From positions 151,814 through 215,813 of the forward strand of contig NZ_BMZO01000010.1 of assembly GCF_014652835.1 (NCBI RefSeq): DNA of 64,000 bases, written 5' to 3'. Origin of the DNA: Limoniibacter endophyticus (lineage in GTDB: Bacteria > Pseudomonadota > Alphaproteobacteria > Rhizobiales > Rhizobiaceae). The translations under genes and the position numbers were made by a program. Below the pieces are notes generated by a model. That model saw only the letters and a program-made list of their open reading frames with translations. It was not told the origin of the DNA and ran no database searches. Below, piece after piece: positions 27,399-35,928 of the stretch (position 1 is its first letter; every line of letters starts with the position of its first letter).

Positions 27399-27914
27399 CG
27401 CAAAATCCCGCCACGGCTCTCGCCGCGCGGTTGATAAGGAAGAAGATCGTCAGTTCCAGGGAAGCCGGTTCTCGCTTCCCCGGAAACTGCCGCATTTCAT
27501 GAGGGGAAGAGCGCATGTGGCCCGTAATCTCATAAATTGCGTATGCTTCCACATGCGCTTTTGCAGGCCGGATGCGAAGATTTGTCACGTCCCGCAGCCA
27601 CCGCCCACCGGAAGATCCCGGCACACAGCTTGCCCTCGCGCCTTCGATGCCACGGGTGCGCAACCAAAGCCCCTCGACGCGTGAGAGGGATTATCCGCCA
27701 GCCATACCCGGGTGTGGACAATTGCTGAGATCTTGCCGCGCAAGAAAACGACAAGCGCTTGAACTTGCAAAAGGAAAAGATTTCTTGGCAAAATTTTTTT
27801 CCACGCTGAACGATTGCCATAAAATCATTTGGCACCTTTTACCGGATCGCGCATTCGTGCTCTATTGACTTTAAGGCAAATCACTTGCCGCGATATCGAA
27901 CGGAACTCCACATC
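27399..27914. other. Gene-free stretch between cobD and the MFS gene
   Basis: No convincing gene is visible. It contains the spaced inverted repeat listed at 27510-27559 and an AT-rich part at 27770-27800 that may belong to the promoter of the MFS gene. No riboswitch elements (CAACTG box or B12 box) could be found. Confidence 0.5.
27510..27559. repeat. Spaced 11-base inverted repeat downstream of cobD
   Basis: AGCGCATGTGG (27510-27520) and CCACATGCGCT (27549-27559) are perfect inverted arms separated by 28 bases, and the second arm is followed by TTT. The long loop is unusual for an intrinsic terminator, but an end-of-transcript role for cobD is possible; a protein-binding site is the alternative. 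Confidence 0.5.
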
Positions 27915-29546
27915 GTGCAGCTATCCTCGTCTCCAACGCTGGCTCCCTTCAGGCATGAAGTGTTCCGTACGATCTGGCTTGCAAGCCTCGCTTCCAATTT
28001 TGGCGGATTGGTTCAGGCCGTCGGCGCTGCCTGGATGATGACGTCGATCTCCGATTCAGTAAATATGGTTGCGCTGGTGCAGGCATCCACTTCGCTGCCG
28101 ATCATGCTCTTCTCGCTGATCTCGGGAGCCTTGGCCGACAATTTCGATCGCCGTCGCGTTATGCTCACCGCTCAAGGCTTTATGCTCGTCATATCCGTGA
28201 CACTGACGATATTCGCCTATCTCGGTTTCCTGACGCCTTGGCTGCTCCTCAGCTTCACGTTTCTGATCGGCTGCGGCACTGCGCTCAACAACCCATCATG
28301 GCAAGCGTCCGTCGGGGATATGGTTCCACGCGACGACCTGCCGGCTGCCGTCGCGCTAAACTCGATGGGGTTCAACATGACCCGCTCGGTGGGTCCGGCC
28401 ATCGGCGGCGTGATCGTCGCGACGGCCGGTGCAGCTGCGGCTTTCGCGGCCAATTCGCTGAGCTATTTCGCACTGATCTACGCGCTTCTTCGCTGGAAAC
28501 CGGGCGTCCGGGCCAATACGCTTCCCCGCGAAACCCTTGGGCGCGCCATCGGCGCTGGCATACGCTACGTCAGCATGTCGCCCAATATCCTCAAGGTATT
28601 GTTCCGCGGTTTTGTGTTCGGCCTGACGGCAAGTGCCACGCTCGCCCTTTTACCGCTTGTCGCGCGTGATCTCGTGGCGGGCGGCCCCCTCACCTATGGC
28701 TTCATGTTGGGTTCTTTCGGCATTGGCGCCGTCGGGGGCGCACTGCTGAGCAGCCGGCTGCGTCAACATCTTTCTGGCGAGGGCATCGTGCGCCTTGCCT
28801 TCATCGCCTTTGCCGCGAGTTCGACACTGACCGGCATTTCCGGCTACACTTTCTTGACCTGCCTTGCACTGCTTGTTTCGGGAGCCTGCTGGGTGCTGGC
28901 TTTGTCGCTGTTCAACGTCACCGTACAATTGTCAACTCCGCGCTGGGTCGTGGGCCGCGCCTTGTCGCTCTACCAGACCACAACGTTTGGCGGCTTGGCC
29001 GGCGGTAGCTGGATGTGGGGCGTCATCGCCGACGAGATAGGGCCGGGCGACGCGCTGCTGGTTTCCTCTGCCCTCATGCTCGTCGGCGCTCTGGTCGGTT
29101 TGCGCTACGCCCTACCGGAGTTCAAAAGCCTTGATCTCGATCCGCTCAATCAGTTCAACGAACCGTTATTGGCACTCGACCTGAAACCACGCTCCGGCCC
29201 GATCGCCGTCTTCATCGAGTACGAAATCGCCGAAGAGGATACGGTCGAATTTCTCAACGCCATGTCAATCCGTCGGCGCATTCGCATTCGGGACGGCGCA
29301 CAGCAATGGGTACTCCTGCGCGATCTTGAAAATCCGACGCTGTGGACCGAGAGCTATCACGTGGCCACATGGGTCGAATATGTGCGTCACAACCAGCGAC
29401 GCACGAAGTCTGATGCCGACGTCTTCCTGAAAATTCGCGCGTTGCACCGCGGTGATCGTCCTCCGGTCGTCCATCGGATGATCGAGCGACAGACGGTCGA
29501 GCCGACCGATGTGGAGACATATAAGCCCACGCTCGACATGCATTGA
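27915..29546 (+). CDS. MFS_3 family transporter with C-terminal cytoplasmic domain
   Basis: A 543-residue major facilitator protein of the MFS_3/EntS-like type. About 12 membrane segments occupy residues 20-400, with the loop DNFDRRRVML between segments 2 and 3. A soluble tail of about 140 residues (IEYEIAEEDTVEFLNAM... VATWVEYVRHNQRR) resembles the monooxygenase-like ferredoxin-fold tail common in this family. The start is uncertain: the GTG at 27915 places the usual short N-terminus before the first membrane segment, and a TTG lies 30 bases upstream. The transported compound is unknown. Its stop directly abuts the stop of the convergent next gene. Confidence 0.85.
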   Translation: MQLSSSPTLAPFRHEVFRTIWLASLASNFGGLVQAVGAAWMMTSISDSVNMVALVQASTSLPIMLFSLISGALADNFDRRRVMLTAQGFMLVISVTLTIFAYLGFLTPWLLLSFTFLIGCGTALNNPSWQASVGDMVPRDDLPAAVALNSMGFNMTRSVGPAIGGVIVATAGAAAAFAANSLSYFALIYALLRWKPGVRANTLPRETLGRAIGAGIRYVSMSPNILKVLFRGFVFGLTASATLALLPLVARDLVAGGPLTYGFMLGSFGIGAVGGALLSSRLRQHLSGEGIVRLAFIAFAASSTLTGISGYTFLTCLALLVSGACWVLALSLFNVTVQLSTPRWVVGRALSLYQTTTFGGLAGGSWMWGVIADEIGPGDALLVSSALMLVGALVGLRYALPEFKSLDLDPLNQFNEPLLALDLKPRSGPIAVFIEYEIAEEDTVEFLNAMSIRRRIRIRDGAQQWVLLRDLENPTLWTESYHVATWVEYVRHNQRRTKSDADVFLKIRALHRGDRPPVVHRMIERQTVEPTDVETYKPTLDMH

Positions 29547-30614
29547 CTATCGGTCGCTGGTGGCGCGGAAGAAAATAACCGATCCCGAGACGACAAGAAA
29601 CACGCGCACTACGTGATGCAGCACGACGAAAGGCACTTCGACGCCAAGAGCAAGTGCTGCCAGGCTCATTTCAGCCAATCCACCTGGCGAATAAGCCAGC
29701 AGCACACCCTGAAGCGAAATCCCTGACAGCCACGAAACGATTTCCGCAAAGACGAAGGTGATCGACAAAAGCAGAAAGGTCGCGCCGATGGAAATTGCCA
29801 TTATGCGCGCCATGAGCTTTGGAGCGGTGCCCGCGAAGCGACAGCCGACAATGCAGCCAATAGCGATCTGCGCGGCGGCGACAGCCATGGATGGGAGCGT
29901 AAAGTCGCTCAACCCCGTCAAGTGCAGCGCGGCGCTGACCAACATTGGGCCAATCAGCACATAAGCCGGGAGTCGCAACCAGCGCCCAAGCAGAACGCCG
30001 GTGACGCCAGCGACGAATAACCAGAACAGATCGATAGCCTCGAGGACTGACCAGGGCCGCCATGCGCCCGGCATGGCGGATATTTCTTCACCCGTGGAGA
30101 ATTCGATAAGTAGCGGCAGGCAAAGCACGACCAGGAAGATGCGTGAGCCGTGAATAAGCGCAATCATACGATCATCGCCACCGCGCTCACCACCCAAGGT
30201 TACCATTTCCATCAGCCCCCCCGGCATGCCGGCGAAATAGGCGGTAGGCTTGTCAAAGCCGGCAACGCGGCGGAAATAAACGCTGCAAAGCGACCCGCTG
30301 ACGAACAGGAACGCTACGAGACCCAACAGCGGCAGCCACCAGCTCGCAGCGCCCGTGAGTATATCTGTCGTAAATGACGTGCCAAGCATCGTGCCGATAA
30401 TCATTGTCATCGGCGGGCGAATTCGAGGCGGCATGATGACGGGAAGCCCAAAAACCGCGGCCAGGCCGCACGCGCTCATGGACCCAAGCATCCATGCGAG
30501 CGGCATGTTGAAATGATTGAACAGCGCGCCGCCGCAGAGACCAAGCATTAGAGCAAAGGCCAATCGCAGCGCGAGTTGAACCCTGTTCAGTTTCGTTTTC
30601 GGTAAATCGGGCAT
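29547..30614 (-). CDS. AbrB-family membrane protein
   Basis: A 355-residue protein with about 10 membrane segments, made of two similar halves, each with a PGG motif (FAGMPGGLMEMV and YSPGGLAEMSLAALALG). This is the bacterial AbrB family (PF05145; the name is unrelated to the Bacillus regulator), often mislabelled ammonia monooxygenase. The length is typical. Some members are linked to regulation or export; no firm function is known. The stop codon is adjacent to the stop of the convergent MFS gene with no base between them. Confidence 0.85.
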   Translation of the reverse strand: MPDLPKTKLNRVQLALRLAFALMLGLCGGALFNHFNMPLAWMLGSMSACGLAAVFGLPVIMPPRIRPPMTMIIGTMLGTSFTTDILTGAASWWLPLLGLVAFLFVSGSLCSVYFRRVAGFDKPTAYFAGMPGGLMEMVTLGGERGGDDRMIALIHGSRIFLVVLCLPLLIEFSTGEEISAMPGAWRPWSVLEAIDLFWLFVAGVTGVLLGRWLRLPAYVLIGPMLVSAALHLTGLSDFTLPSMAVAAAQIAIGCIVGCRFAGTAPKLMARIMAISIGATFLLLSITFVFAEIVSWLSGISLQGVLLAYSPGGLAEMSLAALALGVEVPFVVLHHVVRVFLVVSGSVIFFRATSDR

Positions 30615-30864
30615 CGACTTGGCATGCCTTTTGAAGAGATGCTCCTCGCTATCGTTCGGCGCGAGGTTTTACAATCCCTGCTAAAAGGAAAAGCGGCTTA
30701 AAGACAAGACGATAACGGACAAACGTTTTCCCGAGGGATTTACTGACGGAAGTCTTTTCCTCACCGAACCCCCCATTATATTCATCAAACGAAAACAGTG
30801 CCTCGCTATCGTCGTATAAAACGTGCAAAACAAATTGACGAAGGCCCTTTATCACGAGCGTTCC

Positions 30865-32064
30865 ATGCCGATAGCCGACCCCAGAGATCCGAAAATTGTC
30901 CGTCGCGAGCCCAGGTGGATGGGACCGCCGTCGCCGACGCGAATGGCGCTCATCCAGCCGATCTCGGCCGCACGCTGGCTGCTCGTTCTGATTCTCATCG
31001 CCGGTATCTACTTCTTCCATGGCTTCGTTGTCCCGGTTCTTGCTGCCCTGGTAATCGCCTTCGCCAGCTGGCCGCTTTTCGTACGCCTGCGCGCGAGGCT
31101 CGGCGGCTCAAGGACGATTGCAGCCAGTGTCGCAATTTTGCTGATACTTTCGTTCCTGATCATCCCGGTTGCGATCGCCATTTCCTATGCTGCGAAGGAA
31201 TTGCATACCTGGTTCGACTGGGCCTATCAGACAAACCGGATCGGCGCCCCGACTCCGGAGTGGCTCCTGAACATTCCGCGGATCGGCTCGTGGCTTGACG
31301 AACAGTGGGTCCGCTACGTCGGTCACCCGGGCGCGATCGGTGAACTCATCCAGCTCGCCAGCGGCGCCAATATCGGCAACATCTCGCGCGCCCTGCTCGC
31401 GGCAGGCGGCGGCGCATTCAACCTGTTCCTGACACTGCTTTTCATGCTGATCGCACTGTTCTTCGTCTATCGCGATGGCGAAGCATTTACAGCCCAGCTC
31501 GACAAGCTGGGGGAGCGCCTCCTGCCAACACGCTGGGAACGTCTTTCGGGGGTCGTACCTGCGACAATCAGCTCGACTGTGACCGGCATGACCCTGATCG
31601 CCATCGGTGAGGGCGTACTGCTCGGCTTCTGCTATTGGTTGGCGGGCGTGCCATCGCCCGTAACGCTCGGCGTTCTGACGGGAATAATGGCGCTTATTCC
31701 CGGTGGCGCACCGCTTTCCTTCACGCTCGTATCGATCTATCTGGTGGCGAGCGGATCGCTCTTTGCCGGTATCGCACTCTTTATGTGGGGTAGTGTCGAG
31801 CTTTTCATCGTCGACAAGACCTTGCGACCGCGCCTCGTCGGGGGGCCGATAAAGCTGCCTTTCCTGCCAACCTTCTTCGGACTGGTGGGTGGCGTGAAGA
31901 CGATGGGCTTCCTCGGCCTGTTCATCGGCCCGGTGCTTATGGCCTTGCTTGTCGCCATCTGGCGCGAGTGGTTGCGCGAGGCGGAAATTGTGGAGGCACG
32001 CGAGCAGGCATTGGAGGCCGAGGCCGAAAAGGAATTGCCGACGCCAACGCGCAAAACGGGTTGA
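30865..32064 (+). CDS. AI-2E family transporter (PerM-like)
   Basis: A 399-residue membrane protein of the AI-2E/UPF0118 family. It has an N-terminal pair of membrane segments (LLVLILIAGIYFFHG), a large soluble region, and a C-terminal group of segments with the family motifs GVLTGIMALIPGGAPL and GSVELFIVDKTLRPRLVGG...LPFLPTFFGLVGGVKTMG. Members export varied small molecules or work as Na+/H+ antiporters; this one cannot be assigned. The ATG at 30865 is chosen; a GTG at 30823 would add 14 polar residues. A 250-base region before it shows no gene. It converges with cobQ, the stops being 11 bases apart. Confidence 0.88.
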   Translation: MPIADPRDPKIVRREPRWMGPPSPTRMALIQPISAARWLLVLILIAGIYFFHGFVVPVLAALVIAFASWPLFVRLRARLGGSRTIAASVAILLILSFLIIPVAIAISYAAKELHTWFDWAYQTNRIGAPTPEWLLNIPRIGSWLDEQWVRYVGHPGAIGELIQLASGANIGNISRALLAAGGGAFNLFLTLLFMLIALFFVYRDGEAFTAQLDKLGERLLPTRWERLSGVVPATISSTVTGMTLIAIGEGVLLGFCYWLAGVPSPVTLGVLTGIMALIPGGAPLSFTLVSIYLVASGSLFAGIALFMWGSVELFIVDKTLRPRLVGGPIKLPFLPTFFGLVGGVKTMGFLGLFIGPVLMALLVAIWREWLREAEIVEAREQALEAEAEKELPTPTRKTG

Positions 32065-32075
32065 CAACGCCTAGC

Positions 32076-33542
32076 CTAACCCGCGATCTCGAGCATCGCC
32101 TCAATATTGAGATGCTTTTCGAGATGGCCGGCAAGACCGTCCAGCACGGCATCAACCCCTTCTTCATAATTCAGGCGCGTAGCTTCTCCACCAAGTCGTG
32201 TGAGCCATATGCTGCGCTGCGCATCATCTGAAAAAAGCCCGTGCAGATAGGTGCCTGTCACGCGCCCATTAGGTGAGCGCGCACCGTCTCGATGCGCGTA
32301 CGGATGATTGAGTTGCGCAAAATGGCGGGCGCAATCCGGTCCGGAGGTATGCCCCATATGCATCTCATACCCACAGATGGAACCGCCATCGAAACTCTTG
32401 CCCGAGACAGAAACAAGCCGCTTCTCTCCGGAAAGTACGGTATCTACCTCGAGAAGACCAAGCCCGTCGGTCATCCCTGCTGCGCCCTCGACGCCGCCCG
32501 GGTCGGAGATTGTCCTTCCCAGCATCTGATAGCCGCCACAAAGACCAAGAACTTCACCGCCGCGCCGAGCATGCGAAATTATATCGTAATGCAAACCGCC
32601 GGCACGCAAGGCAGCCAGATCCCCAATGGTCGATTTCGATCCCGGGAGAAGGACAAGGTCAGTACTGATCGGTAGAGTTTCATGCGGGTGCAAGAGCAGG
32701 AGATTGACCTGCGGCTCGGCAGCCAACGGATCAAGATCGTCGAAGTTCGAAACATGGGGAAGAATCGGAACTGCGATGTTCAACCGTCCGGCTCTGCGTT
32801 GTCCAGCCAAGGTCCGCAGCCCAAGCGCATCTTCTGCCGGCAGACGGTGCGCGTCGGCAAAATGCGGAACAAGGCCCAAGCTGCGCCATCCTGTTTCATG
32901 GGCAATCATGCTCATCCCGCTTTCGAACAGGCTCGGATCGCCACGAAATCGGTTGACGATGAAACCCTTGATCATGGCCGCATCAGCAGGATCAACCACG
33001 TGCCGCGTCCCAACCAGACTGGCAATCACCCCCCCGCGATCAATATCGCCAATCAATATGACCGGTACATCGGCTGCCCGCGCAAAGCCCATATTGGCAA
33101 TGTCGTTCACGCGCAGATTGACCTCTGACGCGCTACCTGCACCCTCGACCAGAACGATGTCACATTGCTGGCGCAGGATTTCGAAACTTTCCAACACACG
33201 CGGCATCAGTTGCGTCTTGATCTTCTGGTAATCGGCAGCCTTTGCCGACCCCTCGACCTTGCCCTGCACGACGATCTGCGCGCCGGTCTGGCTCTGTGGC
33301 TTGAGCAGAACGGGATTCATGTGCACTGACAGCGGCACCCCGGCTGCGCGCGCCTGAAGAGCCTGCGCCCTCCCGATCTCGCCACCATCGGCAGTGACCG
33401 CCGCGTTGTTTGACATGTTCTGCGGCTTGAAAGGAAGGACGCGCATTCCTCGCAGCGTCAGCGCCCGCGCCAGTCCCGCAACCAACAACGACTTCCCAAC
33501 ATCTGAACCAGTCCCTTGGAACATAAGGCTTTTTACGGGCAT
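32076..33542 (-). CDS. cobQ: Adenosylcobyric acid synthase (CobQ)
   Basis: A 488-residue glutamine-dependent amidotransferase. The N-terminal P-loop-like segment is [13 protein letters not shown] with [11 protein letters not shown] and [14 protein letters not shown]. The C-terminal class I glutaminase domain has the catalytic Cys in [10 protein letters not shown] and His in GTYLHGLF. It amidates positions b, d, e and g of adenosylcobyrinic acid a,c-diamide. Its start overlaps the cobO stop (TAATG), and it is the last gene of the minus-strand cobU-cobO-cobQ operon controlled by the riboswitch at 34841-35040. Confidence 0.96.
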   Translation of the reverse strand: MPVKSLMFQGTGSDVGKSLLVAGLARALTLRGMRVLPFKPQNMSNNAAVTADGGEIGRAQALQARAAGVPLSVHMNPVLLKPQSQTGAQIVVQGKVEGSAKAADYQKIKTQLMPRVLESFEILRQQCDIVLVEGAGSASEVNLRVNDIANMGFARAADVPVILIGDIDRGGVIASLVGTRHVVDPADAAMIKGFIVNRFRGDPSLFESGMSMIAHETGWRSLGLVPHFADAHRLPAEDALGLRTLAGQRRAGRLNIAVPILPHVSNFDDLDPLAAEPQVNLLLLHPHETLPISTDLVLLPGSKSTIGDLAALRAGGLHYDIISHARRGGEVLGLCGGYQMLGRTISDPGGVEGAAGMTDGLGLLEVDTVLSGEKRLVSVSGKSFDGGSICGYEMHMGHTSGPDCARHFAQLNHPYAHRDGARSPNGRVTGTYLHGLFSDDAQRSIWLTRLGGEATRLNYEEGVDAVLDGLAGHLEKHLNIEAMLEIAG

Positions 33543-34156
33543 TAAAACTCGATGCCCTGCTGTGCCTTCACCCCGGCGGCGAAATGATGCTTGACGAGCG
33601 TCATCTCCGTGACGAGATCGGCAGCCTCCAGCAATTGCGGCTTGGCATTGCGCCCGGTGACAACACAGTGAAGATCAGGCCGCCGCGCAAGCAAGGCCTG
33701 CGCCACGTCGTCGATAGGCAGATAATCATAACGCAGCGCGATGTTCAGCTCATCCAGGATCACCAGGCCTATGGTCTCATCAGCCATTAATGCGAGCGCT
33801 TCTTTCCATGCGCGCTCCGCTGCCGCAACATCGCGTGCCAGGTCCTGCGTCTCCCAGGTGAAGCCTTCGCCCATGGTGCGCCAGACCACGCGGTCACCGA
33901 AAGTTTCCAGAGCGTCCTTCTCGCCCGTATGCCATGCGCCCTTGATAAATTGCACGACGCCTACACGACGCCCGTGCCCGAGCATACGCAGAGCAAGGCC
34001 GAAGGCAGCCGTGGACTTGCCCTTTCCCGGTCCTGTATTGACGATGAGCAGACCTTTCTCGACCGTCTTTTGCGCCACCTCCGCATCTTGTACGGCCTTG
34101 CGTCTGGCCATCTTGTCACGATGGCGGGCGGCTTTCGTTTCGTCGATTTCGTTCAC
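33542..34156 (-). CDS. cobO: Corrinoid adenosyltransferase (CobO/BtuR type)
   Basis: A 204-residue ATP:cob(I)alamin adenosyltransferase of the BtuR/CobO family. It shows the P-loop [40 protein letters not shown] and VTGRNA. It attaches the 5'-deoxyadenosyl group to the reduced corrinoid before CobQ amidates it. A charged N-terminal extension of about 33 residues ([19 protein letters not shown]) precedes the P-loop domain, as in other CobO proteins. It is 12 bases after cobU and overlaps cobQ. Confidence 0.96.
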   Translation of the reverse strand: MNEIDETKAARHRDKMARRKAVQDAEVAQKTVEKGLLIVNTGPGKGKSTAAFGLALRMLGHGRRVGVVQFIKGAWHTGEKDALETFGDRVVWRTMGEGFTWETQDLARDVAAAERAWKEALALMADETIGLVILDELNIALRYDYLPIDDVAQALLARRPDLHCVVTGRNAKPQLLEAADLVTEMTLVKHHFAAGVKAQQGIEF

Positions 34157-34168
34157 TTCTTCACTTTC

Positions 34169-34681
34169 TCATTTCAATTGCAGCGGCAATCCCGCCGCCA
34201 CCAAAAAAACGCGATCCGCAACCGCGGCAATACGCTGGTTCAGGCGACCCGCCTCGTCGCGAAACCGTCTCGCCAGCGGGTTCTCCGGCACGATGCCGTA
34301 GCCAACTTCGTTCGACACGACCACCCAGGGTCCACGCGGATTGGCGAGACAATCCGCCAGGCGCATGATTTCGAATTCAAGGTCACTTTCGGCCAGCATA
34401 TGATTTGTCAGCCACAGCGTCAGGCAATCCACCAGAAGCGGGCAGCCTTCGGTGACGGTTTCCAGCGCCGTGACGAGATCGAACGGCGCATCCACGGTGC
34501 GCCAGTCATTTTCCGCGCGTCCTGCCCGATGATGAGCAATCCGCTCCTGCATTTCCTCGTCAAACGCCTGTGCCGTCGCAATATAAACCCATGGCGCCGG
34601 TGAGTGGCGGACCTGCTTTTCCGCAAAGGCACTTTTACCCGAACGCGCGCCGCCGATGATGAAATCGAGTGTCCCGGTCAC
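34169..34681 (-). CDS. cobU: Adenosylcobinamide kinase/guanylyltransferase (CobU/CobP)
   Basis: A 170-residue bifunctional enzyme that phosphorylates adenosylcobinamide and transfers GMP to it. It has the P-loop IIGGARSGKS at residues 7-16, YIATAQAFDEEMQERIAHHRAGR with the GMP-accepting His, LLVDCLTLWLTN and VSNEVGYGIVPENPLAR. The GTG at 34681 starts the protein right before the first beta strand, giving the family length; the longer frame upstream has only a TTG and runs through the terminator stem. It is the first gene of the riboswitch-controlled minus-strand operon. Confidence 0.93.
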   Translation of the reverse strand: MTGTLDFIIGGARSGKSAFAEKQVRHSPAPWVYIATAQAFDEEMQERIAHHRAGRAENDWRTVDAPFDLVTALETVTEGCPLLVDCLTLWLTNHMLAESDLEFEIMRLADCLANPRGPWVVVSNEVGYGIVPENPLARRFRDEAGRLNQRIAAVADRVFLVAAGLPLQLK

Positions 34682-34707
34682 GAGGCGGCTACCTGACGGA
34701 ACCGCGC

Positions 34708-34731
34708 AAAAATCCCCGACGTCCCGGGGAT
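34708..34731 (-). terminator. Intrinsic terminator of the cobU riboswitch
   Basis: On the minus strand ATCCCCG pairs with CGGGGAT across a six-base loop (stem 34712-34731), and the second arm runs directly into five T (34712-34708). It lies between the cobalamin aptamer and cobU, 26 bases before the GTG. This is the expected expression platform: with coenzyme bound, transcription would stop here. Confidence 0.8.
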
Positions 34732-34840
34732 CTTGACGATCTGAATACCCCGACAAACCAGGAGCCCCCGCTCTTGTGCAAAACTACTCATGATCCCGGA
34801 CCTCTCTTCCCTCCACCCGAGGGAGATAGAACAATATTCC

Positions 34841-35040
34841 GTCGCAGGCAGGCGTCCCGGCTCGTCAGTCACTGCTTCGGCCCGGCCTTTCCCGGGACGA
34901 TCCCCACGGACGGCTCGATCGCAGTGGCAAGTTGAGGCAAAGCTTGCCGCTTACAGTTGCAAGGCGGCTACGGCTTATCCGGATATGAAACCGAACCTCA
35001 TTCCTTCCGATCGCTGCCGAGAACCCACGACAGGCGCGAC
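34841..35040 (-). promoter_or_regulatory. Cobalamin riboswitch upstream of cobU-cobO-cobQ
   Basis: Read on the minus strand, the conserved elements appear in order: GGAAGGAATGAGG, then GCAACTGTAAGCGG (the CAACTG core), GCCACTG, CGGGAAAGGC, and the 3' B12-box-type GAGCCGGGACGCCTGCC. GTCGC at 35036-35040 can pair with GCGAC at 34841-34845 to close the P1 stem, giving a 200-base aptamer. It precedes an intrinsic terminator and cobU. Binding of adenosylcobalamin should switch the operon off. Confidence 0.92.
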
Positions 35041-35193
35041 TATACGGTGCTCCCCCAAAAAGGAAAGAGCCTGCACCTTGGGATGACGATCGAGAACAAA
35101 AAAGGAACAATCGTGGCTATATCTTCTATTGTATTTCTGCTCTAGCCTCATGATGCGATTGACATGGACAGTCGCAACGGCCTACTGAAATGT

Positions 35194-35377
35194 GAACGGT
35201 CATCGTCTGCCTGCAGGCGATGTGAAAAGGGAATGCGGTGTTTTCCGGTAGGAGAACGACAAGCCGCAGCTGCCCCCGCAACTGTGAGCGGCGAGCCTTC
35301 GAAACAAGAGCCACTGGAGCAATCCGGGAAGGCGTTTTCGAAAGGCAATGACCCGCAAGCCAGGAGACCTGCCGTTC
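35194..35377 (+). promoter_or_regulatory. Cobalamin riboswitch upstream of DUF1636-cobW-cobN
   Basis: The plus strand has AAAAGGGAATGCGGT, then CCGCAGCTGCCCCCGCAACT (core), TGTGAGCGG, GCCACTGG, CCGGGAAGGC, and GCAAGCCAGGAGACCTGCC at the 3' side. GAACGG at 35194-35199 pairs with CCGTTC at 35372-35377 to close P1. This is a textbook aptamer of 184 bases. It is back to back with the minus-strand riboswitch, so the two promoters must lie in about 35041-35193. Confidence 0.95.
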
Positions 35378-35401
35378 AAGAAGATACCTGCAAACCGGGC
35401 G

Positions 35402-35481
35402 GGGTGCCTCGGGATTGCGCGCGACCGCAAGCTGCGGTCGCATGTCCGCACCCTGGGTGATGTTGCCTTTATAGGGCAACA
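35402..35481 (+). promoter_or_regulatory. Nested hairpins in the cobW riboswitch leader
   Basis: Between the aptamer and the first gene are three stems. GGGTGC (35402-35407) pairs with GCACCC (35448-35453) and encloses a perfect 9-base stem, GCGACCGCA with TGCGGTCGC (35421-35441, loop AGC). Then TGTTGCC (35461-35467) pairs with GGCAACA (35475-35481). None has a T-run, so this platform probably acts on translation or by Rho rather than by an intrinsic terminator. Confidence 0.6.
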
Positions 35482-35508
35482 ACATCGCAATGTAATCGGG
35501 AGCGGAGC

Positions 35509-35928
35509 TTGACGATAGAGATCACCGTAGACGTCCCTTCGACGGAAGTGCCCGAGACAGATCCGGTGACGGTATTTGTCTGCACGAGCTGCCGCAATGC
35601 CGAAGGTTCCAGTATAGAGCCCCTTCCCGGTCAGGATCTTGCCCGCGCCACGATAGCCGCAGGTAAGGCCGCTGGCGTGCCTGTGCGAGCGGTAAGCTGC
35701 CTGGGTAATTGCAATAGACGGCTATCGGCAGCTCTCATGCGCGAGGGCGGCTGGTCCTATGTCTTTGGCGATCTTCGTGTTGAACAGGCAGCTGACCTGA
35801 TCGCAGCAGCGCAACTTTTTGCCACCTCGCCGAATGGCGTTCTGCCCTGGCGAGGTCGTCCCGACAGTCTCAAGCGTGGGCTTGTCGCGCGCATTCCTCC
35901 CATAGATCATTTGGAGAATTTTTCATGA
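35509..35928 (+). CDS. DUF1636 metal-binding-type protein
   Basis: A 139-residue protein of the DUF1636 family, which in many alphaproteobacteria sits first in cobW-cobN operons under B12 control. It shows FVCTSCRN near residue 25 and AVSCLGNCNRRLSAAL in the middle, a thioredoxin-like ferredoxin pattern (CxxC...CxxxC) that could bind a metal or an iron-sulfur cluster. The start is a TTG at 35509 with a strong GGAGCGGAG box directly before it; no ATG fits. Its stop overlaps the cobW start (ATGA). A role in cobalt handling with CobW is plausible but not shown. Confidence 0.85.
   Translation: MTIEITVDVPSTEVPETDPVTVFVCTSCRNAEGSSIEPLPGQDLARATIAAGKAAGVPVRAVSCLGNCNRRLSAALMREGGWSYVFGDLRVEQAADLIAAAQLFATSPNGVLPWRGRPDSLKRGLVARIPPIDHLENFS

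Noticed and set aside
27399..27914. Possible third cobalamin riboswitch after cobD
   Set aside because: No CAACTG core or B12-box pattern is present on either strand.
31108..32067. Long antisense open frame opposite the AI-2E gene
   Set aside because: Polar Gln/Arg/His-rich translation without start signal; shadow of the membrane protein gene.
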